Source of the DNA: Parvularcula sp964219355
GTDB taxonomy: Bacteria > Pseudomonadota > Alphaproteobacteria > Caulobacterales > Parvularculaceae
Reading direction: 5' to 3'
Assembly: GCA_964219355.1 (NCBI GenBank)
Contig: CAXPOZ010000001.1
Coordinates: 186,001 to 250,000 of the forward strand
DNA: 64,000 nucleotides
Notes under the pieces: model-generated
The model's database searches: none
What the model was told of the DNA's origin: nothing
The model's input: only the letters and a program-made list of their open reading frames with translations
Shown: in pieces, positions 9,901 through 19,700 of the stretch
Position numbering within the stretch: position 1 is the stretch's first letter
How the letters are laid out: every line of letters starts with the position of its first letter
Translations under genes and position numbers: made by a program

Positions 9901-12621
9901 GTCAATGACGACCCGGTCGCCGCGGGCGACACTGCGATGACCGATGAGGATAGCGCGCTCGCCGCCATCTCCGTCCTCGGCAATGATAGTGATGTTGATG
10001 CAAGTGATACGCTCAGTGTCATGAGCTTTAATGCAACCAGCGCGGCGGGGCTTGTTTCCAATAATGGTGACGGCACCTTCGCCTATGATCCGAATGGCCA
10101 GTTCGACTATCTCGCAACTGGCGAGACGGCGACGGACAGCTTCACCTACATCGTCAGTGACGGGAATGGCGGGACAGATACCGCGACCGTCACCATTACC
10201 ATCACTGGCGTCAATGATGACCCTGACGCGATGGATGATACAGCGACCACGGATGAGGACTCATCCATCGCCGTCATCTCCGTTCTCGCCAATGACAGTG
10301 ATGTCGATGCGAGCGATGTCCTGAGCATCACCGGGCTGAATGTCACCGGCACGATCGGCGTCGTCACCAATAATGGCGACGGCACGTTCTCCTATGACAC
10401 CAATGGCCAGTTCGAATATCTCGAAGCGGGTGAAACGGCGACGGACAGCTTTAGTTATACCGTCAGTGACGGGAATGGCGGCACCGATACGGCGACCGTC
10501 ACCATCACCATCACCGGTGTCAGCGATGTGATGAACACCGATCCGGTGGCAGTCGCCGACAGCGTCTCGACCAGCCAGAACAGTGCGATCTCCACCATCG
10601 CGGTTCTTGCGAATGATACGGATGCGGACATGGACACCCTGTCCATCGCCAGCTTCGATACGAGCGGCACGCAAGGCATTGTCATCAACAATGGCAATGG
10701 CACCTTCGCCTATAATCCGAATGCAGCCTTTAACTATTTGGGTGCAGGCGAGACAGCCACCGACAGCTTCACCTATACGGTGAGTGACGGCAAAGGCGGC
10801 ATGGATACAGCGACCGTGACGATCACGGTAACAGGCATCAATGACCAGCCCAATGCTGTCGATGACATGCTCTCGACCGACGAGGAGACTGCAACAGCCG
10901 TCTTTGATGTGCTCGCCAATGACAGTGATATCGACAGCACCGATACGATCAGTTTTGTCGGCTATGACGACACCGGCATGCTGGGCGTGCTCGTCTCCAA
11001 TGGCGACGGCACATTCACCTATGACCCGAATGGGCAGTTCGATGACCTAGAGTCAGGCGAGACCGCGACGGAGACCTTCACCTATACCGTCAGTGATGGG
11101 AATGGCGGCAGCGACACGGCAACCGTGACCATCACGATTATCGGGCTTGGCGATGGCTCAGGTTCAACGCCGAAGGACGATACCCTGATCGGTACGGATG
11201 AATCCGAAGAATTCTCCGGCCTCGACGGCAATGACCTGATTTATGGGCTCGGCGGTAATGACACGCTCGATGGCGGCGATGGCAAGGACACGCTGATTGG
11301 CGGGGGCGACTCTGACAGCCTTGTCGGCGGTCGGCTCGGCGACCTTATCTATGGCGACCGCGATGCACCGCGGCCGGACGATACCGCACCAGAAGGCAAT
11401 GACTACGTCTTTGGCGCAGCAGGAGATGACACGATTTTCGGTCAGGGCGGCAATGACACGCTTGATGGCGCTTACGGCGATGACGAGATCGAAGGCGGTG
11501 AGGGCGATGACAGCATCCTCGGCGATCAGGGTGAAGACACGCTGATGGGCGGCGACGGCGAAGATACGATCAAGGGTGGCCGGAATGACGACCAGATTTC
11601 TGGCGGCAGCGGCGATGACCTGCTCATCGGTAATAACGGCTTTGACGTCCTTCGCGGTGATGCTGGCAATGACGAGCTGCGCGGCGGTTATGGCGACGAC
11701 GACCTTGTTGGCGGATCAGGCGACGACCTGCTCAAGGGCGAAGACCGTCATGACCTGCTTTCCGGCGGCACAGGCGATGACACGCTGATTGGCGGTCAGG
11801 GCCGCGATACGCTCAGCGGTGAAGAGGATGATGACGATCTTTTCGGCGGCGGCGGTATCGACCTTCTGTACGGGGACGAAGGCAATGACACGCTGGGCGG
11901 CGGCAGCGCCAATGACACGCTGGATGGCGGCACCGGAAACGATGAGCTCGACGGTGGCGATGGCGATGACATGCTGTTCGGTGGCGACGGCAATGATACG
12001 CTGATGGCAAGCGAGGGGGATGACACCCTCAATGGCGGCGCAGGCAGCGACACGCATCTCTTCGAGCTGACCGTTAAGGTGGTCGGCGGTGCGATCACTA
12101 GCATCACCAACGAAGCCGGACACAGTGTGCTTGAAAGCTTCTTCTCGTTCGACGGCGATAAGATCGCTTTCCATGTCACCTTTGACGGAGCGACACCAGG
12201 CGGCGATCTCGAAGACCTGTTGTTCAGCGAGATCGATAATTTCGTCGCCTTTGCCGGCGGTGACTTTGACGGTGACGGACAGGCCGACGATCTGAATATC
12301 AGCTTCTTCGATGGCGGTTCGATCACTCTTGTCGATAATCTGAATGTCCCGACACTGAACTTCCAGGACGTGACGTCATTCGACAAGAACAGCGGCGATG
12401 CCAGCACGATCCAGAACGTGCTCGGCTCTTCAACGGTAGTCGAGTTCACTTTCGAGGGCGGGGCGTCGAGCATCGAAGTGCCAGCCCCTGTGACGGCTGA
12501 AATCGTTCTGCCCGATACGGCCGCGAGCGAAGCCTTCGAGGATCTCGCACCGGAGATGGGGTCGACACCTGATTATGCGCCGGTGTTCGAACCCGAAGAC
12601 ATCTCGATCCTGCTTCTCTGA
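6943..12621 (+). CDS. Giant type I-secreted adhesin: 13 cadherin-like repeats plus RTX calcium-binding block
   Basis: 1892-aa predicted surface or extracellular protein with no Sec signal peptide. After a short unique N-terminus (1-56), residues 57-1400 form 13 tandem domains of about 103 aa, each opening like DDTATTDEDSAIAVISVLAND and closing with DSFTYTVSDGNGGTDTATVT, the VCBS/cadherin-like (Cadherin_5) signature. Residues about 1412-1700 are RTX nonapeptides (GGxGxDxLxG). The last 190 residues form a globular C-terminus ending EDISILLL, an acidic-hydrophobic tail typical of type I secretion signals. The ATG at 6943 follows a GGGGGGA site. Likely roles are calcium-stiffened adhesion or biofilm. 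No ABC exporter, membrane-fusion protein or TolC gene is in the window. Paralogous in design to the gene at 23948. Confidence 0.9.
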   Translation: MDKKPSDLSFGIFNYGMQSGFNEISFSSPQGFSPTSPVFGLSQIPSPTENMFGLNNPPDANDDSATTDEDSAVTGIDVLANDVDTDFGEVLTVGSFSTAGTIGTVTLSGGLFTYNPNGQFDYLAAGETATDSFTYTVRDRSGLTDTATVTITITGRNDDPNATDDTASTDEDTALTSISLVANDSDPDLIDTLTVSSIDTTGTVGLVVNNGDGTVDYDPNGQFDYLSAGQTVTDSFTYTVSDGNGGTDTATVTITITGVNDDPDALDDTATTDEDSAIAAISFLANDSDADAADTLSVVSFDDSGTAGVVTNNGDGTFAYDPNGQFEYLAVGETATDSFTYTVSDGNGGTDTATVTITITGVNDNPVAVNDTASTDEDSAIAVISVLPNDSDVDASDSLSVSGFDAGATAGLVTNNGDGTFAYDPNGQFEYLAVDETATDSFTYTVSDGNGGTDTATVTITITGVNDDPDAVDDTATTDEDSAIAVISVLANDSDVDTSDVLSVTGFDTGATTGLVTNNGDGTFAYDPNGQFDYLAVGETATDSFTYTVSDGNGGTDTATVTITITGVNDDPDAVDDLFLVDEDTIRTGIPVLDNDGDIDASDTISVVSFDTSSTIGLVTMNGDGTFDYDANGQFEYLAPDESAFDSFTYTISDGNGGTDTATVTISVWGANDEPVAVDDAVTTDEDTAAVSISLLGNDFDPDASDVILIESIDTTGTTGLVMETGVDSYTYDPNGQFDYLAAGETATDSFTYTISDGYGGTDTATVTITITGVNNDPDAMDDTASTDEDSSIAVISVLANDTDVDASDMLSISGFDTTGTLGVVTNNGDGTFSYDTNGQFEALNAGETATDSFTYTVSDGNGGTDTATVTITIIGVNDNTGGMNADPVAGNDTAMTDEDSAIAVISVLDNDSDPDMGDVLNVTSFNAAGTLGLVTNNGDGTFAYNPNGQFDYLAVGESATDSFTYTISDGNGGTDTATVTVTITGVNDDPVAAGDTAMTDEDSALAAISVLGNDSDVDASDTLSVMSFNATSAAGLVSNNGDGTFAYDPNGQFDYLATGETATDSFTYIVSDGNGGTDTATVTITITGVNDDPDAMDDTATTDEDSSIAVISVLANDSDVDASDVLSITGLNVTGTIGVVTNNGDGTFSYDTNGQFEYLEAGETATDSFSYTVSDGNGGTDTATVTITITGVSDVMNTDPVAVADSVSTSQNSAISTIAVLANDTDADMDTLSIASFDTSGTQGIVINNGNGTFAYNPNAAFNYLGAGETATDSFTYTVSDGKGGMDTATVTITVTGINDQPNAVDDMLSTDEETATAVFDVLANDSDIDSTDTISFVGYDDTGMLGVLVSNGDGTFTYDPNGQFDDLESGETATETFTYTVSDGNGGSDTATVTITIIGLGDGSGSTPKDDTLIGTDESEEFSGLDGNDLIYGLGGNDTLDGGDGKDTLIGGGDSDSLVGGRLGDLIYGDRDAPRPDDTAPEGNDYVFGAAGDDTIFGQGGNDTLDGAYGDDEIEGGEGDDSILGDQGEDTLMGGDGEDTIKGGRNDDQISGGSGDDLLIGNNGFDVLRGDAGNDELRGGYGDDDLVGGSGDDLLKGEDRHDLLSGGTGDDTLIGGQGRDTLSGEEDDDDLFGGGGIDLLYGDEGNDTLGGGSANDTLDGGTGNDELDGGDGDDMLFGGDGNDTLMASEGDDTLNGGAGSDTHLFELTVKVVGGAITSITNEAGHSVLESFFSFDGDKIAFHVTFDGATPGGDLEDLLFSEIDNFVAFAGGDFDGDGQADDLNISFFDGGSITLVDNLNVPTLNFQDVTSFDKNSGDASTIQNVLGSSTVVEFTFEGGASSIEVPAPVTAEIVLPDTAASEAFEDLAPEMGSTPDYAPVFEPEDISILLL
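7111..11140 (+). repeat. 13 tandem about 309-bp repeats (cadherin-like domains)
   Basis: Thirteen direct repeats with a period of 309-330 bases code for the cadherin-like domains. The block around GACAGCTTCACCTATACCGT and GACGGGAATGGCGGCAC recurs almost unchanged in most units, so recent copy-number change or gene conversion is likely. Units 12 (TSQNSA in place of TDEDSA) and 13 are the most diverged, as expected for array edges. Confidence 0.9.
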
Positions 12622-12639
12622 TCAGGAATGCAGCGCCCG

Positions 12640-13260
12640 TCAGGGCAGCTCACTTAGCAGCTCGGTGATGACCCCATCGCCGAGCCGGAAGAAGAGATGG
12701 CGTTTGCGGAACGGCCAGCTCGCGCTTGAGCCTTCCATGCGCCGCAGGGCTTCGCGCCGCCCGGCGCCGCCTTCAAGCGGATCGGCAGGTGTTGCGAGCC
12801 CCTCCTCCGTCATCAGATGCGTAAGAGAAATCAGGCTTTCAAGATAATCTGCCCGCGCACGCTCATAAGGTCCGGTAAGCGGGATCACGAGATGTGCCCT
12901 GCCGTCCAGCCAGATAAGGGCATCATGCACGACGCGCCGGGACGGCAAACGGGAGGGACCCAGCCGAGCGAGAAGGCTGGGAACGCAGATCGCCTCCGCT
13001 TCGCGCCGCAGTTGAGGCCTCTCCTTATACAGATGATCAAGCACCGCCATTGAGATCAGAAGCAGCGCGCCTGATCCCATCAGAGCCAGCCCGCCAATGC
13101 CTGCGCCACTCTGGAGGATCGCCAATAGCAATCCGCCAAGGATCGCCGCCCCGCCGAACAGCATACCGCCCGACAGGAAGACAGGCCGCAGCCCCGCCAT
13201 ATGCGCAGCTCCCCGGTCGCGGCTTCCCTCATGGCGGTTTTCTGCCCTGCCCACCGGCAT
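12640..13260 (-). CDS. Unrecognised small membrane protein
   Basis: Family not recognised. About 206 aa: an Arg-rich N-terminus (about 22 aa), two adjacent hydrophobic segments (FLSGGMLFGGAAILGGLLLAI and GGLALMGSGALLLISMAVL), then a soluble C-terminal part with many basic residues. The ATG at 13260 has AGAGGGG five bases upstream. Another ATG at 13200 (MAGLRPVF) also has a good GGGGAG site and would remove the charged leader, so the start is uncertain. It is convergent with the giant adhesin gene and divergent from amt. The GC-rich, Ala/Gly/Arg-rich composition fits the host. Confidence 0.55.
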   Translation of the reverse strand: MPVGRAENRHEGSRDRGAAHMAGLRPVFLSGGMLFGGAAILGGLLLAILQSGAGIGGLALMGSGALLLISMAVLDHLYKERPQLRREAEAICVPSLLARLGPSRLPSRRVVHDALIWLDGRAHLVIPLTGPYERARADYLESLISLTHLMTEEGLATPADPLEGGAGRREALRRMEGSSASWPFRKRHLFFRLGDGVITELLSELP

Positions 13261-13594
13261 TTTCACCCCTCTACTGATCCCCGGTTCCCACTTGCCAGAC
13301 GACCCGAAGAAGGCTGCGATCTGTCTCAGAATGCTGCACTTCCCGGGAGCCTTACCCCGCTGGCCGCCCTACCGGGCCACCAAAAGCATTGATACTTTAT
13401 GTCAATCTTGAACTATTTTATGGGTGTTTGCCCCGTTTAACCCCGCAATATCACTACACTTCGCCTTTTGATAGCGCAATGCAGCATTAAAAATCATATT
13501 ATCGCGCTAGATATTGCATCGCAAAAATGTAAACATACTGTCATACGGCGCTCATGGGCGGCGCCAATCCGTGCAAGTCAAAAGGGGATTATCG
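13261..13594. other. Intergenic region upstream of the ammonium transporter
   Basis: About 330 bases between the divergent membrane-protein gene and amt. The left part is GC-rich; from 13380 it turns AT-rich, as expected for promoter DNA. ATTGA-N9-TCAAT (13389-13407) is a short inverted repeat. I found no convincing sigma-54 -24/-12 element (GG-N10-GC context) and no PII (glnK) gene, although amt genes are usually nitrogen-regulated. Confidence 0.5.
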
Positions 13595-14926
13595 ATGCGG
13601 ATCACTCGATCGAAGCTGTTCACCGCCCTGCCTGCGGTGATACTGGCCGGGGGCGCCACTGCGCATGCGCAGGCCCCCGCGCCAGACACAACTTTCATCT
13701 TCAACACGCTGCTGTTCCTGATCATGGGGATGGTCGTCATGTTCATGGCGGCAGGCTTCTGCATGCTTGAAGCGGGCTCTGTCCGTGCCAAGAACACGGC
13801 TGCAATCTGCCTGAAGAACATCACACTCTATTCCATCGCGGGGCTGATGGTCTGGCTGTGCGGCTACAACATGATCTACGGCATCGAAGAAGGCGGCTAC
13901 GTCAACAACCTTCTTGAGAACAATGTCTGGTCGGCAGACGATTCTGATCCTCTGGGCACGGGCTATTCGGCGGGGTCCGACTGGTTCTTCCAGATGGTGT
14001 TCGTGGCGACCGCCGCGTCGATCGTCTCCGGCACACTGGCCGAGCGGATCCGCGTCTGGCCGTTCTTCATCTTCACGGCCATCCTGACCGGCTTTATCTA
14101 CCCTATCCAGGCAAGCTGGGAATGGGGTGCCGGCTGGCTCGACGCCAAAGGCTTCTCAGATTTCGCAGGCTCAACTCTTGTACACGCGACCGGCGGCTGG
14201 GCAGCTCTTGCCGGGGCCATCGCATTGGGCGCCCGTAAAGGGAAATATGACGGCACTGTCGAGAAGCACGAATTCTACGGCGCTTCCATGCCGCTTGCCA
14301 CGCTGGGTGTCTTCATCCTGTGGCTCGGCTGGTTCGGCTTTAACGGCGGTTCGCAGCTCGCGCTCGGCTCGCTTGATGACTCAATCGCAGTCTCGGACAT
14401 CTTCATCCACACCAATATGGCAGCTGCCTCTGGTGTCGTGACCGTCGTCGTCCTTTCAACGCTGCTTCTGGGCAAGATCAGCCTTCCGCTTGCGCTTAAT
14501 GGTGCGATCGGCGGCCTTGTCTCTATCACGGCTGAGCCGCTGATGCCGGATCCTGTCATGGACTCAATCCTCCTTGCCGTGATCATTGGTGCCATTGGCG
14601 GCACGCTGGTCTTCCTCGTCACCCCGCTGCTTGATGCACTGCGTATCGACGATGTGGTCGGCGCTATTCCAGCTCACCTCGCCTGCGGCATCTGGGGCAC
14701 GCTGGTCGTGCCGCTGTCGAACAAGGAAGTCTCCATCATCGCACAAGGCACAGGCGTTCTCGCCAATGCGGGCTTCGTCTTCGGGGTTAGCCTTGTTCTG
14801 TGGTTCTTCCTCAAATTCACCATCGGCATCAGGTCGACTGCGGAACATGAGGATGTTGGTCTCGACATCGCCGAAACCGGCGCCCCGGGTATCAACATCG
14901 TCAAGGCCCACTACCCGGCCGAATAA
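13595..14926 (+). CDS. amt: Ammonium transporter (Amt/Rh family)
   Basis: 443-aa inner-membrane ammonium channel. The ATG at 13595 is chosen because AGGGGA lies seven bases upstream and it opens a signal peptide (MRITRSKLFTALPAVILAGG, cleavage near AHA-QA), as in many Amt proteins with eleven TM helices. Family marks include the CMLEAGSVRAKN segment of TM1-2, DFAGSTLVHATGG (conserved Asp and first pore His, near residues 190-200), and the second pore His in VGAIPAHLACGIWGTL. The cytoplasmic tail EDVGLDIAETGA follows. Paired glnK is absent, so PII control would be in trans. An intrinsic terminator follows directly. Confidence 0.95.
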   Translation: MRITRSKLFTALPAVILAGGATAHAQAPAPDTTFIFNTLLFLIMGMVVMFMAAGFCMLEAGSVRAKNTAAICLKNITLYSIAGLMVWLCGYNMIYGIEEGGYVNNLLENNVWSADDSDPLGTGYSAGSDWFFQMVFVATAASIVSGTLAERIRVWPFFIFTAILTGFIYPIQASWEWGAGWLDAKGFSDFAGSTLVHATGGWAALAGAIALGARKGKYDGTVEKHEFYGASMPLATLGVFILWLGWFGFNGGSQLALGSLDDSIAVSDIFIHTNMAAASGVVTVVVLSTLLLGKISLPLALNGAIGGLVSITAEPLMPDPVMDSILLAVIIGAIGGTLVFLVTPLLDALRIDDVVGAIPAHLACGIWGTLVVPLSNKEVSIIAQGTGVLANAGFVFGVSLVLWFFLKFTIGIRSTAEHEDVGLDIAETGAPGINIVKAHYPAE

Positions 14927-14943
14927 CCGGTAGAACACCATGC

Positions 14944-14988
14944 GCGGTGGAGCCTCTCCTTTTCCAGGCTCCACCGCACTTCTTTCTT
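14944..14988 (+). terminator. Intrinsic terminator after amt
   Basis: Perfect 11-bp stem GCGGTGGAGCC / GGCTCCACCGC (14944-14954 and 14967-14977) with a 12-base loop, followed by ACTTCTTTCTTCT. It lies 18 bases after the amt stop codon. Confidence 0.85.
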
Positions 14989-15018
14989 CTGTAGTACGAA
15001 TAACTCATGGGGCAGGGA

Positions 15019-16749
15019 ATGAGTTCGGATGCCGGCCGTACGCGTATCACTTCGGCCATCCTTGACCGCCTGTCTGGCGTTGAGTGGACACGGGGGTTCC
15101 TCCTCACCGCTCTCCTCGCTCTCTCCTGGTGGTCGACGACTCAAGGCCTGATCGGCCTGATCACCGCCGCGAATGGTTATCCCGGCGCTGCCACCATCAT
15201 CACTATCGGCTTTGCGGTCGCCATCCTGACCGTCTTGATTTCCTGGACACTCGAGAGATTGAGTAGCGGGCAGACCGGCCTGCTCACGCCGCTCTTTTTG
15301 TTCGGATACGTCCTTCTGACTGTCATTTCCGTCGGTTTCGGTTACGGCTTTTACTGGAAGCATATCGAGTCCCACAGCGCCGCACAGCGCGCCGCCGAAT
15401 ATGAGGTCGACCGGCTGAACCGCACTTTCGCCCTCGCCTATGGCCGCCTGGACGAAAGCCTCTCTGCACTAGATGCGCTCGCCACCCTGTCGGTCGAACG
15501 CGCCGATCAGGAAACGAGCGCAGGCGGCACCTGCGGCCCTGAAACGCTCGCTGGTCCCGGCCCCCGCTATCGGCTGCGGACACAGGATGCCGCAACAATG
15601 ACCGCGCTTCGAAAACGCATTGCGGTGCAGGTCGGCGAAGGCGCCGAGATAACACCGGGCAGCCTATTTGCCCTGCGGGCGGAGCTTTCCGAACAGCTCG
15701 GCCGGCTGACGCCATCGGCCTTCGCCTCTCTCGATGAGGAAGGCACGCGGCGCCTCCTCAAAGAAACCGAGCAGGTCATGGCCGAGACCGCGACCCGATA
15801 CGAAGCCTTTCGCACCGGACCATCCGTTCACAGCGCAGTGACCCTGCTTGAAGGACGGATCGACGCCGGACAGGCCCCGATGACCGATGGCGATATCACG
15901 TTCTCCTGCCCGGACCGGGAGCTAGATATCATCATGTCGCAGGCGGTCAGTGCATTGTCCGCCCTGCCCGAGCTGCCCGAGGTCGCGCTGGATGTGCCGC
16001 TTGGCCCGGATGCGACCGTCGCCGCCTTCGGCAAATTCGCCAATACGATGTTTGCGCCCTTTCGCGGCAAGAGTGACGCCAAGCTGATGGCGGGGCGGGA
16101 TTACATCCCGCTGGGCGTTGCCATTGCCATCGACCTCTTCATCCTGATCCTGTCCCTGCACGGACGGAAACCTGCACGCTCGATCAAGGATCATCCTGCT
16201 TATATGGAGCAATCAGCCTCGATCCAGCATCTGATGGGGGATGAGGATGACAAGCCGCCGCATGAGGAGCTTCTCAATCACACATTCTGGTGGCGCGGTG
16301 CCTATTATCTTGCCATTCCGTCCGCCAGCCGGACGAGCCCAGAGGCTTATTCGTCCGCCCAACGGTTGACACTGGCCGCGATGGTGCTGGCCGACGCGGG
16401 GCTCTTAACACCGCTCAACCAGAGTTACAGCGGCGGGCAGTGGCGCGAGAAACTGCCCGAGCGTCATCACCATGACGCTTCGCGCCCGCTGCCGACTGAT
16501 TATCATCTTTACAGATACAAAAAGAACAGTCTTGCGCGGATGACCGCGCTCCTGACACATGGCAAGGCAGACAGCTCCGTCAGGGCGGAGACGCCGGATA
16601 TGATCAGCACGGTGCGCAAGGCCGCTCCCCTGCCCGCCGAAGCTGGCGGCAGCCGCAAGCCTGCCGCGGAGCAACGCATTGCCGGGCTGATGTCGAACGG
16701 CAATGCCTGGGTCAAGCGGCGCAGTATCGACCGCCGTCCGAAGAAATAA
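15019..16749 (+). CDS. Unrecognised four-TM membrane protein with long extramembrane region
   Basis: 576 aa, family not recognised. Three TM helices lie near the N-terminus (about 26-47, 57-78, 87-110). Next comes a helical, Ala/Glu-rich region of about 240 aa with two candidate disulfide cysteines (GGTCGPE and FSCPDRE). A fourth TM helix (about 363-383, IPLGVAIAIDLFILILSL) follows, then a basic cytoplasmic tail ending RRSIDRRPKK. The topology suggests a large periplasmic or cytoplasmic loop between TM3 and TM4, similar in outline to sensor proteins but without a recognisable output domain. The ATG at 15019 has GGGG about six bases upstream; an ATG four codons earlier has no clear ribosome site. 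It is convergent with the transglutaminase gene. Confidence 0.6.
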   Translation: MSSDAGRTRITSAILDRLSGVEWTRGFLLTALLALSWWSTTQGLIGLITAANGYPGAATIITIGFAVAILTVLISWTLERLSSGQTGLLTPLFLFGYVLLTVISVGFGYGFYWKHIESHSAAQRAAEYEVDRLNRTFALAYGRLDESLSALDALATLSVERADQETSAGGTCGPETLAGPGPRYRLRTQDAATMTALRKRIAVQVGEGAEITPGSLFALRAELSEQLGRLTPSAFASLDEEGTRRLLKETEQVMAETATRYEAFRTGPSVHSAVTLLEGRIDAGQAPMTDGDITFSCPDRELDIIMSQAVSALSALPELPEVALDVPLGPDATVAAFGKFANTMFAPFRGKSDAKLMAGRDYIPLGVAIAIDLFILILSLHGRKPARSIKDHPAYMEQSASIQHLMGDEDDKPPHEELLNHTFWWRGAYYLAIPSASRTSPEAYSSAQRLTLAAMVLADAGLLTPLNQSYSGGQWREKLPERHHHDASRPLPTDYHLYRYKKNSLARMTALLTHGKADSSVRAETPDMISTVRKAAPLPAEAGGSRKPAAEQRIAGLMSNGNAWVKRRSIDRRPKK

Positions 16750-16761
16750 TCCCGAAGCGCT

Positions 16762-19700
16762 TTACGCGATCCGCAAATCCAGCGTGGTCGGATATTCCGG
16801 CGACATCACCGGCTGACGCGGGCTCATTGCCCCCGGTGCGCTGCCGAAAGTCGAGAAACGCGCGCGGCGGCGGCCATCCGCCTCCAGCGCATTGACCGGC
16901 TGGGTCTCATAATTCCGGCCACCCGGGTGATGGGCGTGATAGGTCACCCCGCCCACGGCCCGGCCGTTCTTGCGATCATAAAGATCAAAGATCAGCGGGG
17001 CATGCGGATAGATCGTCGGATGCAGGCAGGATGGCGGCAACCATGCCCGGTAGCGAATACCGGCGAGCTCCGCCGCTTGGCCATCTTCCTCGATCGTCGT
17101 CAGCGGCACTTCATAACCATTGCACAAAAGCGCATAGCGCTGATGATCAAGGCCGCGCACCTTGACCTCAACCCTTTCAAGCGAGCTGTCGACGAACCGC
17201 GCCGTGCCGCCGACCGTTCCCTCTTCACCAAGGACATGCCATGGCTCGAGCGCGGCGCGCAGCTCGATATGGGTGCCTTCGATCTCATGCTCGCCGAGTT
17301 TCGGGAACCGGAACTCATATTGCGCATCAAACCAGCCCGGATCAAAAGCGATGCCCGTCCCGCGCGAGACATCAGACATGACCTCGGCCAGATCCTGTTT
17401 GAGGAAGTAAGGCAACATAAATTTGTCATGCAGCAATGTGCCGTGGCGGGTTAGACCGCCCTCGTAAGGCTTCTCCCAGAACCAGGCGATCAGAGCCCGG
17501 AGCAATAGCTGCTGGGCAAGATTCATCCGGTAGTGAGGGGGCATCTCGAAACTGCGGAACTCGACTAAGCCAAGGCGCCCGGTCGGCCCATCCGGTGAGA
17601 AGAGCTTGTCGATGCAGATCTCCGCGCGGTGGGTGTTCCCCGTGACATCTGTAAGCAAATGCCGGAACAGCCGATCCACCAGCCAGGGCGGGCAGTCCGC
17701 ACCTGACGAGGTCAGTGGATTGGGCACTTTGGAGAGCGCAATCTCCATCTCGAACAGCGATTCCTGACGCGCCTCATCCAGCCTCGGAGCCTGACTTGTC
17801 GGGCCGATGAAGAGGCCGGAGAAGAAATAGGACAGGGACGGATGGTTCTGCCAGTAGCGGATGATCGAGGCGAGAACGTCCGGGCGCCGCAGGAAGGGGC
17901 TGTCCGCCGGGGTCGCACCGCCAACCACAATATGCGCGCCGCCGCCCGAGCCCGTCGGGCGCCCGTCGATCATGAATTTCGAAGCCTCAAGCCCGCATTC
18001 CCGTGCCGCCTCATAAACCGAGCGGGTCACATCGACCTGCTCGCGCCATGAATGGGCGGGATGGATATTGACCTCGATGACGCCCGGATCGGGGGTCACT
18101 TTGATGACATCAATCCGGTGATCCGGCGGCGGAGAATAACCCTCAATCTGGACCGGCAGGCCGGTAGCCTCAGAGGTCTCCTCAATCGCGGCGATCAGGT
18201 CGGCAAATTCATCGCCGGAGCGGACCGGCGGCAGGAAGACGCAGATCACCCCATCGCGCGGCTCGACCGTCATCGCGGTACGGATGAAAGGCCCGGAGCC
18301 ATAAAAGGCCATGCCCGGCTCGACATCCATCATATCGGGCCAGTCAGGCTCGATCTCATCGGGCAAATTCTCTGGCGGCAGGGCATCGCCCCCCGCCCCC
18401 ATCGGCCGCTGCATGGTCGGCTCCCGCGCCGGGAGCGCGCCGCGCGCGGCAAACGGATCAAGCGGATAGACATCGGGCCGCCGCCTTGGATCAAGATAGG
18501 TCAGCGAGGTCAGCGGCAGGCGGAAGCCGGACGGGCTGTCCCCCGGATTAAGATAAATCCGTCCCCGGCGGGTTTTCCATTTCTCACTGACCCAGCGGCA
18601 CGCGCGCGAGGCTCTCGCCCGCCCCTGCTGCACCTGAATCGGCAGGACGAAAGCGGCAGGCGTACTCAGCCCCCGGTCGAAGACCTTGGCGAGGCGCGCC
18701 CGTGATTCTGGGTCTTCGAGCTTGTTGTCGAGCGGATCGACATTGGGCGGCAGCTTTGATTCCTGAAAGAGATAGGCGGCGGGATCCTCAAAGGCCGGCT
18801 GCGCGTATTCCTCGTCCACACCCAATGCCCCGCACAGCGTCGACATGAAACGCTCCGCCTCCGGCGCGCCGGCCTGACGCGGGCCGTTTTCCGTCGCGAT
18901 CAGCGAAGGATCCTGCCACAGCGGCACATGGTCCCGCCGCCAGTAAAGCGCGAACGCCCAGCGCGGCAATTGCTCACCCGGATACCATTTGCCCTGCCCA
19001 TATTGAAGGAGGCCGCCCGGCGCGAACCGGTCACGGAACTTGCGGATGAGCTTATCGGCATAGATCCGCTTGGTCGGGCCGACGGCGTCGATATTCCATT
19101 CTTCCGCATCGCGATCAGTTGAGGCCACGAAAGTCGGCTCACCGCCCATGGTCAGGCGCACATCGTTCCGGTTCAGGCGCTCATCGATCTTCTCGCCCGC
19201 TTCACGGATCGCCGCCCACTGATTTTCGCTCATCGGGCTTGTCACCCGTGTCGTCTCATAGACCCGCGTGACCGACATCTCGAAATCGAACTCGACCTCG
19301 GCAGGTTCATGCCCGCCGGAGATCGGCGCGGCGCTCTGCGGTGACGGGGTGGCCGCGAGCGGGATATGCCCCTCGCCCGCAAAAAGTCCCGAGGTCGGAT
19401 CAAGCCCGACCCAGCCCGCACCGGGCAGATAGACTTCCGTCCACGCGTGAAGATCGGTGAAGTCCTCTTCTGGCCCGGACGGTCCTTCGAGAGATTTTTC
19501 GTCCGCTTTCAGCTGGATCAGATAGCCCGAGACGAACCGCGCCGCGATACCGAGCCGCCGCATCAGCGCGACCATCAGCCATGCCGAATCCCTGCACGAG
19601 CCGACCGCCAGCTTGAGGGTTTCCTCCGGCGTCTGGACACCCGGCTCCATCCGCGTCGTGTAGCGGATCGCCTGTTCCAGCCGCTGATTGATCCCGACAA

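Noticed and set aside
7111..11140. Regular direct repeats considered as a CRISPR-like array
   Set aside because: Period of 309 bases, fully coding, no short repeat/spacer pattern and no cas genes.
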